Shown here: piece by piece, positions 22,786-30,112 of the stretch
How positions within the stretch are numbered: position 1 is the first letter of the stretch
How the letters are laid out: every line of letters starts with the position of its first letter
IMG/VR virus record: IMGVR_UViG_3300037189_012531
Coordinates: 1 to 32,446 of that record
Length of the DNA stretch: 32,446 nucleotides
Reading direction: 5' to 3' (one strand)
Origin: a virus
Made by a program: the position numbers and the translations under genes
Notes under the pieces: model-generated
Database searches by the model: none
The model's input: only the letters and a program-made list of their open reading frames with translations
What the model was told of the DNA's origin: nothing

Positions 22786-23649
22786 TTATTTTACTTCATT
22801 TCCATCTCTGTCAATCAGCTTCATTCCCTGATTTCGTTTATTTTCTAAGAACATAGGACCAACTGTGTTCAATAAGTGTTCTTGATTCTCCATACAGAAA
22901 ACGTAAGAGCCTGAGTGTCTCAACAGGATACGCTTATCCATATAAATCTTGCCACCTAAGTCACGCCAATTCTCACAGAAAGTCCAATCTTCACTGTAAT
23001 AACGTTGTTGACGAACTGCGGTGTCAAAGTATGTCTTAAGATATTTGTCATACTTAGGATCAAGACCGATATCATTCTTGTATGCTTTTACTGCAGGATG
23101 ACTGTTAAGCTTTTCAAATACATGCTTCTTCATTAGTAAGAAACCGGTACCTGCTTTGCTTACTTCTTGTAATCCATCAGGACCTTCTTCAGCGCCTTCA
23201 AAGCCATTGACTACCCATTTAATAGGCATAGTCTTCATAGGATACAATCCACCGATAACGTCTACATCACGATTCAACAAAACTAGTAAGTGCCATGGTT
23301 CCCACCCAATGTCAGCATCCACAAAGAATAAGTGTGTAGCATCAGGCATGTCTAAAAATTTAGCAGTGAGCGTATTACGTGCGCGACTAATCAAGCTCTC
23401 ATTGACCATTGTTTCCAACGTCCAATCAATATTCAATTGTCTTGCAGTATTAGCCCATTTAATGAAGCTCATGAATGTAGATTCAGTGAGCATTCCACCA
23501 TAGCAGGGCATTGCTATATGAACTTTTGTTGTACGTAGAAAGTCTACGTTAACTTGAACTTGTCCGGGTTGCGGAGCTTGTTGCTCTTGTTTTGCTTGTT
23601 CAGCAATTTCTTCAATTTTTTCTACTGGAACTGTTTTTTCTTCTGACAT
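22786..23649 (-). CDS. GT-A-type glycosyltransferase-like protein
   Basis: 287 residues. After an acidic N-terminal extension (residues 1-38, Glu/Gln-rich and probably disordered) comes VHIAMPCYGGML (the start of a GT2-type Rossmann fold). NESLISRARNTLTAKFLD then HLFFVDADIGWEPW contain the metal-binding D-x-D (D111-A-D113). A central GGLYPMKTMP and late YSEDWTFCENWRDLGGKIYM (E-D-x-x-F-C acceptor-site block) complete the GT2-like pattern. It probably transfers a sugar from an activated donor to a phage component. GAGGATTT is the ribosome site and an AGTAAATA box lies upstream. It is the last gene before the terminator. Confidence 0.75.
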   Translation of the reverse strand: MSEEKTVPVEKIEEIAEQAKQEQQAPQPGQVQVNVDFLRTTKVHIAMPCYGGMLTESTFMSFIKWANTARQLNIDWTLETMVNESLISRARNTLTAKFLDMPDATHLFFVDADIGWEPWHLLVLLNRDVDVIGGLYPMKTMPIKWVVNGFEGAEEGPDGLQEVSKAGTGFLLMKKHVFEKLNSHPAVKAYKNDIGLDPKYDKYLKTYFDTAVRQQRYYSEDWTFCENWRDLGGKIYMDKRILLRHSGSYVFCMENQEHLLNTVGPMFLENKRNQGMKLIDRDGNEVK

Positions 23650-23672
23650 GAAATCCTCATAAATGTTATGAT

Positions 23673-23680
23673 TATTTACT
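23673..23680 (-). promoter_or_regulatory. Possible late-type box AGTAAATA before the glycosyltransferase gene
   Basis: AGTAAATA lies in the 49-base gap upstream of the gene at 23649, with a 23-base distance to the ATG that includes GAGG. It departs from GATAAATA in two bases, so confidence is low. Confidence 0.35.
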
Positions 23681-23698
23681 TGTCGTAGAGAGACTGAA

Positions 23699-24424
23699 TT
23701 AATTTTCTTCTAGGTAATCTGTATTTTCGGCTACCGTTTGAGTAGAGTGATATAGATAGTTTCCTCCTACGTCTTCAGACATTTCTTTTTTACTAATAGC
23801 AATTGCTGCTTGTTGTGCAGGACTACTTGCTTCATTGACTTCACCACCCATACCTATGTCTAGCATTTGTGCTACATTTTGTGCAAGCTTGAGATTTTGC
23901 TGTGTCACAGGATATAGACTCATGACCATTGCAGTCTTTTGTCTATCGTTTAGATTGGGCCATGCATTACGTATTTCAGTTGCACTTCTAATACCAGGAC
24001 CAAACTCCACTGTGGGTAGATATGCGATATATGCGTGTTTGCTGAATGGTTGTAAATTTTTACCTGTCCAGGGTTGGAAATAAGCAGGACTACCGTCTTT
24101 CTTAGTGCCACCTGGTTTAGGTTGTTCTGTTTTATCTTTCTCGCTGCGTACAAATATCAATACATCTTCATTGGGATTATACTGACTTGTAATTTCTTCA
24201 GCCTTGAACGGACTCTTTACTTGAACAAAACGACCAGGAGCAACACCTGCCAATTTAGCTAGTTTTTCTTTTATACTAAAGGGGAAAGGTCTTGCTTTCT
24301 GATCGTTAGTTGCAGCAACATAAACATCGGCATCCGGGAAGGCTTCTACTGCACTCTTGTATAGAGCATAGTGACCCGCATGAAACGGATGAAAGCCTCC
24401 CGGCATGACGACGATTTGTTTCAT
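23699..24424 (-). CDS. Cytidylyltransferase / NadM-like nucleotidyltransferase
   Basis: 241 residues. GGFHPFHAGHYALYKSAVEA (9-28) with HAGH at 15-18 is the HIGH-family nucleotide-binding motif of adenylyl/cytidylyltransferases. A later IRSATEIRNAWPNL carries the family's (I)SxTxxR phosphate-binding block. Such enzymes join a nucleotide to nicotinate mononucleotide, pantetheine phosphate or a sugar/alcohol phosphate. The last 50 residues (from GGEVNEASSPAQQA) are polar and may be a flexible tail; the piece EVNEASS resembles the LxE-type cleavage motif. The gene follows the histone-like gene by TAAATG. A role in NAD or sugar-nucleotide supply during infection is likely, but which one cannot be told. 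Confidence 0.75.
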   Translation of the reverse strand: MKQIVVMPGGFHPFHAGHYALYKSAVEAFPDADVYVAATNDQKARPFPFSIKEKLAKLAGVAPGRFVQVKSPFKAEEITSQYNPNEDVLIFVRSEKDKTEQPKPGGTKKDGSPAYFQPWTGKNLQPFSKHAYIAYLPTVEFGPGIRSATEIRNAWPNLNDRQKTAMVMSLYPVTQQNLKLAQNVAQMLDIGMGGEVNEASSPAQQAAIAISKKEMSEDVGGNYLYHSTQTVAENTDYLEEN

Positions 24425-24625
24425 TTACTTACCTGCTTCTTTTGCTTCTTTTCTAGCATTCTTTTCTGCGGTGACTTCATTACGAATTACTTTACATACT
24501 TTTGCTAGCTCACCTAGTGCTTTGCGGGCACGTGTACCTGCTGCTGAGTTACCTTTAATAAATTTGTCATGCTCTTTCACTGCTGCATCAAACTGCTCTT
24601 TTAATTGATCTACTGAATTACTCAT
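24425..24625 (-). CDS. Histone-H1/Hc1-like small basic protein
   Basis: I prefer the ATG at 24625 (66 residues). It follows AAAGGAAAAT at the right distance and overlaps the stop of the RyR gene by 8 bases, while the longer frame from 24655 has no ribosome site. The protein is helical and basic. DKFIKGNSAAGTRARKALGE then LAKVCKVIRNEVTAEKNARKEA follows the KGNxAAGTRARKALxELxKxxKxxRxE pattern of the histone-H1-like Hc1 proteins found in marine T4-like phages. DNA binding or compaction is the inferred role. It sits between a RyR protein and a nucleotidyltransferase. Confidence 0.75.
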   Translation of the reverse strand: MSNSVDQLKEQFDAAVKEHDKFIKGNSAAGTRARKALGELAKVCKVIRNEVTAEKNARKEAKEAGK

Positions 24626-25067
24626 TATTTTCCTTTTGTTGAGTTGGTTGTTCACCTGTTATTGCCTGAAGCAATGCTCTTGCTACCACTCTGTCTTTTT
24701 CTTTTTCCTCTTCAGGAAGTTGAGCATAAGACTGTTGTGCCAACTTATAACGCTTTGCTTTCTTTTCATCCGGTGTAGGAGAATCTAAATCAAGCTGACC
24801 GTTGTAATCCGCCATTGCTGTTATGTTCCAGCCATCGTGAATTGCATCAGAAATCTTCTCAATATCTTTCTCTCCTGCACTTATTAATTTAGCTGCGGCC
24901 TTAGCTGACTCTAAATTTGCCAACCATCCAAAGTTTTTTCCTGGAGTACTACGACCATAATGATATGCATCATCTAATGCTTTATCGCTTACTTGCGCCA
25001 ACGCATTAATATCCATAGAACTTTCATTTACTATGTTCAATAATTTACGTACTGACTCAACTAACAT
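24618..25067 (-). CDS. RyR-domain protein with tag-like N-terminus
   Basis: 149 residues. Residues 68-136 match the RyR repeat pattern: EKISDAIHDGWN, a hydrophobic-acidic ADYNGQLDLD region, then RYKLAQQSYAQLPEEEKEKDR and VARALLQAI (compare H-x-x-W... P-x-x-x-L-x-x-x-EKxxDR). RyR repeats occur in the eukaryotic ryanodine receptor and in scattered bacterial and phage proteins, where ligand-binding (nucleotide-derived) roles have been proposed. The N-terminus MLVESVRKLLNIVNE-S ends in an L/I-x-x-E piece at position 15, a looser version of the capsid-tag motif. AAGAGGAAA is the ribosome site. The final residues are Gln/Glu-rich. Confidence 0.65.
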   Translation of the reverse strand: MLVESVRKLLNIVNESSMDINALAQVSDKALDDAYHYGRSTPGKNFGWLANLESAKAAAKLISAGEKDIEKISDAIHDGWNITAMADYNGQLDLDSPTPDEKKAKRYKLAQQSYAQLPEEEKEKDRVVARALLQAITGEQPTQQKENNE

Positions 25068-25076
25068 TGTTTCCTC

Positions 25077-25463
25077 TTAATAACTTAACTTGACATATTG
25101 TACTGTACCACCATTGAGGTTTTCTATTTTTGCTCTCATGTAGACAAAATTTCCCTCTATGTTTGTGTAAACTGATGCGTTGCTTGCTAATTGGGGGGCG
25201 GAGTTAGGAGTAGCATTTGCATTTGCCACTAATGTATAAACTCTAAACCAATCGTCATTTGTGGGTGTTGTTGCTAAACTAGCCTCAATCACAATATTAC
25301 CGGTGCAGTTAGAAAGCTTAGTAGCTACTGTCTGCAAATCTCTGTTACCCAAATAATACGCAGCCGCAGGATTAGAGGAGCCCGTAACTGTGTACGGTGC
25401 ACCGTTACCCGGATTCACATACGAAGTCTCGGGTAGTAATATTAATGTTGTTGACTGTGACAT
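25077..25463 (-). CDS. Probable virion-associated beta-rich protein
   Basis: 128 residues, mostly beta strand by pattern, rich in Thr, Ser, Asn and Ala, and ending FVYMRAKIENLNGGTVQYVKLSY. This ending (FVYxRAxIxNxxGGxVxxVxLSY) is typical of phage structural or decoration proteins that form jelly-roll or Ig-like folds. No catalytic residues are visible. It starts in a TAATG overlap with the preceding 55-residue gene, so the two are coupled. Likely a capsid or tail decoration protein, unproven. Confidence 0.55.
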   Translation of the reverse strand: MSQSTTLILLPETSYVNPGNGAPYTVTGSSNPAAAYYLGNRDLQTVATKLSNCTGNIVIEASLATTPTNDDWFRVYTLVANANATPNSAPQLASNASVYTNIEGNFVYMRAKIENLNGGTVQYVKLSY

Positions 25464-25630
25464 TATGCCTCGACCACTTCAACTACGATTGTATCACCAA
25501 CAAGCTCTTGTGCAACTTGCTCTAGGGCGGCTTTAACTTCCTCATTAATCAATCCTGCTTTGTCACTATCACTATCTTTAGCGATTTTACTAAACTTGAT
25601 TACAATTACATCTTCAACAATTTTTGCCAT
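25463..25630 (-). CDS. Small conserved-looking protein, 55 residues
   Basis: A short gene with the translation MAKIVEDVIVIKFSKIAKDS and ending DTIVVEVVEA. It is acidic, begins with two beta-strand-like stretches (VEDVIVIKF, IVVEVVEA) around a helix (NEEVKAALEQVAQELV), and resembles small virion proteins coded next to decoration proteins. A GGAG ribosome site lies upstream, and its stop overlaps the ATG of the next gene (TAATG), which supports that it is real. Confidence 0.8.
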   Translation of the reverse strand: MAKIVEDVIVIKFSKIAKDSDSDKAGLINEEVKAALEQVAQELVGDTIVVEVVEA

Positions 25631-25651
25631 GAAAAATACTCCATTATAAAG

Positions 25652-25659
25652 TATTTATC
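25652..25659 (-). promoter_or_regulatory. Late-type promoter box GATAAATA before the small-protein pair
   Basis: GATAAATA lies 21 bases upstream of the ATG at 25630, leaving room for a leader with GGAG. A TATAAT (25648-25643) with TTATCA 17 bases upstream overlaps it and could be a sigma-70-type alternative, but that would leave no leader for the ribosome site. Confidence 0.55.
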
Positions 25660-25685
25660 ATTAGATGATAACCTTACGGTCGTTT

Positions 25686-26402
25686 TTAAAGCTTATATCT
25701 ACGGCCTAGCAAATCTCCATGCATTAATGCAAGATAGCTTAAGGTTGATTCATCATTGTAGTCTATACAATAAGTAGAACTAAGATACCGCATTCTCCTA
25801 AGTCCGATAGTCTTTTCACTCTTTAACCATTGAGTGAAAGCTTTGCTAGGTTTCAGTTCTTTCTGCCTACCAAACAGTTCTTTAACTTCCGTCATAGTAG
25901 TAGTTTCTACCCGTTTCGATTTCATATATACCCGAAATTTATATTTGGGTTGGCTGACAAAATATTTGACGCCGGCGAACTGGCTCATTTGAACTTCGGT
26001 AAAGTCAATATTCACTGTGGGCAATAGGTCTTTTAATGAATGTAATAGTGGCAGATCGTTGCTAAAAATTGCTAGAGCGTTGTTCTCAATCCTAAAGGTA
26101 ATTTTAGAATTTTTCTTACCTCCATGCGCTCTCCTAAAGTCTAAGTATTTGGAAATCGCATCTTTATTTGTTAAAATTTCGTCACGTAACTCCGGTGTGA
26201 GTCTTCTACTAGAATAGTAACCTCCGCTATTATTAATCCTTCTCAACCATTCGTCAATAGAACATATTCCCCATGTATATCTAATACCTAAAATAGCCAT
26301 TCTTGCTCTATATTTGAATTTCCCCCAATATTCTGTATCTCGGTATTCGTAATAATCGATACCGGGTACATCATCAACTGACTTCAATAATCCCATTGTC
26401 AT
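25686..26402 (-). CDS. Hypothetical protein overlapping the clpA end
   Basis: 238 residues (start 26402, or the second Met at 26396). The N-terminal 29 bases lie in another frame inside the end of the clpA-like gene, so translation is coupled. The sequence is basic and aromatic-rich: YEYRDTEYWGKFKYRARMAI at the start, KYKFRVYMKSKRVETTTMTE in the centre, and TYCIDYNDESTLSYLALMHG then RRYKL at the end. The pattern suggests a mixed alpha/beta protein, possibly nucleic-acid binding, but no motif is recognised. It is coupled to ClpA, so it could be a substrate, adaptor or unrelated late protein. Confidence 0.6.
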   Translation of the reverse strand: MTMGLLKSVDDVPGIDYYEYRDTEYWGKFKYRARMAILGIRYTWGICSIDEWLRRINNSGGYYSSRRLTPELRDEILTNKDAISKYLDFRRAHGGKKNSKITFRIENNALAIFSNDLPLLHSLKDLLPTVNIDFTEVQMSQFAGVKYFVSQPKYKFRVYMKSKRVETTTMTEVKELFGRQKELKPSKAFTQWLKSEKTIGLRRMRYLSSTYCIDYNDESTLSYLALMHGDLLGRRYKL

Positions 26403-28641
26403 TAACCTTTGCAGTCATCTTTAAAGTAACATTAAACACGATTTTAGCATCTTCGTCAACAGTAGCGGTAACATTAGCATTTTTAATTTGCTCAAACAGA
26501 ATCTTCTTACTCAATGGGACTCTAATAAGCTCATCAATCTTACGTGCCAACGGACGGGCTCCCATTTTCTTGTCATATCCTACTTCAGCTAAATGATCAA
26601 TTGCAGATTCAGTCAGGTTAAGAGTGATGTTGTGCTTTTCTAACAGGCTCTTTTTCAAATCTTCAGTGAATTTGATAACAATCTTTTTGATAGAGAGGTT
26701 ATCAAGCTTTGCAAACTTACACACCAAATCTAGTCGATTTCTAAACTCAGGTTTGAAGAAGTCTTTAAGTGCCTTATCATCCTCACCAAGCTTCTCTTGA
26801 TCACCAAATCCAATATTGTTTCGTTCACTATCACTAGAACCTAAGTTACTGGTCATGATGATAACAGTATTCTTACAACTTACCACCTTACCATTGCTTC
26901 CCGTAATTCTACCCTCATCTAGCATCTGCAAGAAGATATTGAAAATATCAGGGTGTGCTTTTTCTACTTCATCAAATAGCATAATACTATGTGGATTCTT
27001 ACTAAGATCACTGATTAGTCGTCCACCCTGAACCTGACTGTCACCGAACCCGACATAACCTGGAGGAGGACCAATCAGACTAGATACTGAATGCTTCTCA
27101 CCATATTCGCTCATATCGTACTTGAGCAGAGGCATATCTAGATTCTTACTCAGCAATTTAGCAAGTTCAGTCTTACCTGTACCAGTAGGGCCCAAGAACA
27201 AGAAGCTTGCTATAGGCTTAGTTTCATTACCGATACCAGCAAAAGAAACATATACACGTTCAAGCACCTTCTCTACAGTGTCATCCTGACCGTATAGTTT
27301 ACCCTTGATGTTAACTTCAAGGTTATTAATACGATCTAGATTGTCACCCTTCAGCTTGTCAGCAGGTACGCCAGTATATTTTTCTACCTGTTCATAGACT
27401 AATTCTTTAGTAATGATTGCATCTTTGTTCCCCAACACACGCTGTTTTGCACATGCAGCATCTAGTAGATCGATTGATTTGTCAGGATTCTTGCGATCAT
27501 GAATATATCTAGATGCACTATCTACAGCAGATGCAATGGCTTCGTCTGTGATGTTTACTTCATGGAAGTCATTCAACCTAGCAGACAACCCAGAAAGGAT
27601 GCGAATGGTAGAGTCGTGAGAAGGCTCATCAATTCCAAGCCTATAGAATCGACGCATCAATGCACGATCTTTTTCAAAGCTTTCGTAGAATTCTTCCCAC
27701 GTGGTGCTAGCAATAACCTTCAGAGTTCCTTTAGTAATCGCAGGTTTGATCAAGTTACTGAAATCAACAGAGCCTGAAGTGGAGCCACCTGCACCTTGCA
27801 TAGTATGTGCTTCATCGATGAACAGGATAGCCTTCTTCTTAGTATTCAGTGCTTCCAATACATGCTTTACTTTTTCTTCAAAGTCCCCGCGGTACTTACT
27901 GCCTGCAAGCAAGCTACCAATTTCCAATGAGTATACTTCGTGACCTTCTAAGAACTCCGGTACTTCATTGTCGATAATTGCTTGTGCAAGACCCTCGGCA
28001 ATGGCAGTCTTACCTACACCAGGATCACCTACCATCAATACATTACTCTTGAATCGTTTTGCAAGTACATTGATGATATCATCAAGTTCTTTTGCTCTTC
28101 CGATCACTGGCTCAAGCTTCTTGTCTTGCGCTAGTTTGGTGAGATTGATAGTGTATTCTTCTAGAATCTCGTCTGCTTGTCCTTCACTGAGGTTATTGTT
28201 GTAGTCTTGTCCTTTGTAATTCTTCTGCCAAAACTGCACAAACTCAACCTTATTGATTCCATACTTAAGTAAGAAATAATGTGCGTGACTGTTACCTTCA
28301 GATGCGATACTAATGAATAGATCAATTGTAGTAACTTGCCTACGTCCAGTGAATAGAACCTGAGTCACTGACCTATTCATCACACGTTCTAAAGAGTTAG
28401 TCTTTCGTGGGACGACTTCTGGGTCCTTTGATTCGATGGCATGTAGGCCTTTTATATATGCTACGATTTCATCGGTCATCGTATCAATATCAGCTCCAAA
28501 ACTAGACAGGCATTTCTTAAATGGCTTATGAGTAACCAATGCCAATAGTAAATGCTCTACTGTGCAATATTGATGTTTATGTTCTTTGGCAAGAGCAATA
28601 GCCTGTTCGATGATGTTTTCAATTTCAGGTGAATGAGTCAC
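26374..28641 (-). CDS. clpA: ClpA-type AAA+ unfoldase
   Basis: 755 residues, matching E. coli ClpA (758). It begins with a GTG codon after AAGGAAAC. An N-terminal Clp repeat domain (1-145) is followed by D1 with GDPGVGKT (205-212), ILFIDEAH (272-279), the pore loop near KYRGDFE and an Arg-finger region ALMRRF. D2 has GPTGTGKT (484-491), IMLFDEVEKAHPD (553-565), the pore GYVGF and FRNRLD. Importantly, NNIGFGD at 608-614 looks like the IGF/IGL loop that docks ClpA on the protease ClpP; ClpB-type disaggregases lack it. No ClpP gene is in the window, so it could pair with host ClpP. It follows a DnaJ gene and overlaps an unknown gene. Confidence 0.93.
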   Translation of the reverse strand: MTHSPEIENIIEQAIALAKEHKHQYCTVEHLLLALVTHKPFKKCLSSFGADIDTMTDEIVAYIKGLHAIESKDPEVVPRKTNSLERVMNRSVTQVLFTGRRQVTTIDLFISIASEGNSHAHYFLLKYGINKVEFVQFWQKNYKGQDYNNNLSEGQADEILEEYTINLTKLAQDKKLEPVIGRAKELDDIINVLAKRFKSNVLMVGDPGVGKTAIAEGLAQAIIDNEVPEFLEGHEVYSLEIGSLLAGSKYRGDFEEKVKHVLEALNTKKKAILFIDEAHTMQGAGGSTSGSVDFSNLIKPAITKGTLKVIASTTWEEFYESFEKDRALMRRFYRLGIDEPSHDSTIRILSGLSARLNDFHEVNITDEAIASAVDSASRYIHDRKNPDKSIDLLDAACAKQRVLGNKDAIITKELVYEQVEKYTGVPADKLKGDNLDRINNLEVNIKGKLYGQDDTVEKVLERVYVSFAGIGNETKPIASFLFLGPTGTGKTELAKLLSKNLDMPLLKYDMSEYGEKHSVSSLIGPPPGYVGFGDSQVQGGRLISDLSKNPHSIMLFDEVEKAHPDIFNIFLQMLDEGRITGSNGKVVSCKNTVIIMTSNLGSSDSERNNIGFGDQEKLGEDDKALKDFFKPEFRNRLDLVCKFAKLDNLSIKKIVIKFTEDLKKSLLEKHNITLNLTESAIDHLAEVGYDKKMGARPLARKIDELIRVPLSKKILFEQIKNANVTATVDEDAKIVFNVTLKMTAKVNDNGIIEVS

Positions 28642-28657
28642 TATGTTTCCTTTTTGG

Positions 28658-28665
28658 TATTTACT
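28658..28665 (-). promoter_or_regulatory. Weak late-type box AGTAAATA before clpA
   Basis: AGTAAATA overlaps the stop codon of the DnaJ gene and lies 16 bases before the GTG of clpA. Because part of it is coding it may be chance. Confidence 0.25.
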
Positions 28666-29455
28666 TAGATATGGAACGCAAAATACTTTCAGTTATTTCG
28701 TTGTCTATGATATCAGGAATGTAGGGTTTTAGCAATATAATTTGGTCTCCGTATTGGGTAGTGCCTTGAATGGGCATACCTTGACCATTAATCTTAAGTT
28801 GCATATATGGTTGCGTTTTAGGAGTTACCGATACCTCTAGCACCTTTCCAGACATTGTAGTGAAGTCAAATTTGGTGCCCACAATCAAATCTAATACGGA
28901 TATTTTGTGATTGCAGTACAAATCATTCCCCCTACGATCAAACTTCAGATGGGGTGCTACCCTAAAATCTACAAGTAAAGTTGCGCCCTCAATTACGTTA
29001 TCATAGCGCATCTGAGAATTTTCCTTCAACCCTTTAGGTATATCGATGTTTATTACCTTCTGTCCTGTAGGTGCTTGAACTTTGAGAATATGAGTAGACC
29101 CACGGTATATATCTTCAAGAGTTACTGATATTTGGGTTCTAAACAGTTGCTGCTGTCTAGGTTGATTGAATGGATTTGCACCTCGCATACCACCGAACAT
29201 CTGACCAAATATATCGTTTATGTCAAACTGGTCTGCATGAAAATGAAAACCACCGGGCCCTTGAGGTTGTGGATTATCGTATTGCTGACGTTTTTGAGGA
29301 TCGCTTAATATTCTATAAGCCTCTTCAATCTTTTGAAACATAGCAGTATCACCACCTTTGTCTGGGTGATGTTGACTTGCTAGTTTTCTATAAGCTTTTT
29401 TTATGTCATCGGGTGTAGCACTCTTGGCTACACCTAACGTTGCGTAATGGTCCAT
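28661..29455 (-). CDS. DnaJ/CbpA-like J-domain co-chaperone
   Basis: 264 residues. The J-domain is complete: MDHYATLGVAKSATPDDIKK, HPD at 30-32 within LASQHHPDKGGD, and IEEAYRILSDPQKRQQYD. A Gly/Pro/Phe-rich linker (GPGGFHFHADQF...MFGGMRG) follows, then C-terminal beta domains (SVTLEDIYRGSTHILKVQAP, DLYCNHKISVLDLIVGTKFD). There is no zinc-finger (no paired CxxC), so it resembles CbpA/type II DnaJ rather than DnaJ itself. The J-domain stimulates host DnaK. Its promoter predicts a leaderless mRNA. It is immediately followed by clpA, giving a small phage chaperone/unfoldase pair. Confidence 0.93.
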   Translation of the reverse strand: MDHYATLGVAKSATPDDIKKAYRKLASQHHPDKGGDTAMFQKIEEAYRILSDPQKRQQYDNPQPQGPGGFHFHADQFDINDIFGQMFGGMRGANPFNQPRQQQLFRTQISVTLEDIYRGSTHILKVQAPTGQKVINIDIPKGLKENSQMRYDNVIEGATLLVDFRVAPHLKFDRRGNDLYCNHKISVLDLIVGTKFDFTTMSGKVLEVSVTPKTQPYMQLKINGQGMPIQGTTQYGDQIILLKPYIPDIIDNEITESILRSISK

Positions 29456-29461
29456 GCATTG

Positions 29462-29490
29462 ATTCTAGCAGAGATTGCTTTCAATGTCAA
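29462..29490 (-). promoter_or_regulatory. Sigma-70-type promoter giving a leaderless dnaJ transcript
   Basis: TTGACA (29490-29485), a 17-base spacer and TAGAAT (29467-29462) on the minus strand. Seven bases after the -10 the start of transcription coincides with the A of the dnaJ ATG (29455); the gap holds no ribosome site. Confidence 0.8.
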
Positions 29491-29493
29491 TAT

Positions 29494-30096
29494 TTAATTC
29501 TTAGTTGCAGCTTCTAGTTTTTCCTTAGTTCTGCCATATGCGGCAATACCTAAGACTGCGCCCATTGCGATATGATACAATCCAGCACCCTGTAATGTAA
29601 GAGGTTGCCACTGCTGTGTTACCGCTCCTTTACTTACCGATTGTAGAATAGACCATAATATAGGGAATATTATAAAATCCATTGTGCAAGTTAACATGTA
29701 TACCCAGCCCATAGCTGGGCGCCACTTTTTATTAATCCAATCAGAATTGTCGTTTGCAACTAATACATCAGCATTGCTAGCTGCATTTGCAGGAGCAGCA
29801 CCTGTTAGTACTGGTTGTTGTCCGATTGATTGGTTGATGTTGGTTGTACTTCCATATCCAGCTGACATTGCGCCTGGGGCAATACTTGCTGTTGATGGAC
29901 TATAACTGCCGGGGTAGCCGTAGCCTCCTGCTGTCGAAGCGCCAAATGCTGTAGGCCCGGGCGATGATAAGTTTGTTCCATTTGTAGCTCCAAATTGTGG
30001 TATTGCAGGATCTGCTACTAACTGTTCATGTGCCTCATCATCAGTAGCAATAGGTATTTCGTTAATTGCTTTTTTTGGTAATATTGTAGTAGCCAT
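29494..30096 (-). CDS. 3TM-family (GTA-type) holin with long low-complexity N-terminus
   Basis: 200 residues. The C-terminal part has NKKWRPAMGWVYMLTCTMDF (122-141), FPILWSILQSV, a PLTLQGAGLYHIAMGAVLGI (166-185) and AYGRTKEK near the end, which match the 3TM phage holin family (RPxxGW...LxxxLG...RTxEK). Three membrane spans are plausible. Residues 30-115 are unusual: a Gly/Ser/Ala/Tyr/Pro-rich, low-complexity stretch with no membrane character. The ribosome site AAAGGAG precedes the ATG. As a holin it would trigger lysis by forming holes in the inner membrane; no endolysin is in the window. The N-terminal stretch could be a regulatory or anchoring domain. Confidence 0.75.
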   Translation of the reverse strand: MATTILPKKAINEIPIATDDEAHEQLVADPAIPQFGATNGTNLSSPGPTAFGASTAGGYGYPGSYSPSTASIAPGAMSAGYGSTTNINQSIGQQPVLTGAAPANAASNADVLVANDNSDWINKKWRPAMGWVYMLTCTMDFIIFPILWSILQSVSKGAVTQQWQPLTLQGAGLYHIAMGAVLGIAAYGRTKEKLEAATKN

Positions 30097-30112
30097 AATA
30101 TGGACTCCTTTA

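Noticed and set aside
24425-24655. The longer start at 24655 for the histone-like gene
   Set aside because: No ribosome site; the start at 24625 follows AAAGGAAAAT and overlaps the upstream stop.
25643-25671. TTATCA-N17-TATAAT as a sigma-70 promoter for the 55-residue gene
   Set aside because: It overlaps the GATAAATA box, and its predicted start would exclude the GGAG ribosome site from the mRNA, so the late box is the better reading.
29494-29536. The N-terminus of the holin (KKAINE-I) as another capsid tag
   Set aside because: Glu is at position 12 and the rest of the pattern is missing; a holin would not be expected in the capsid, so I count it as chance.
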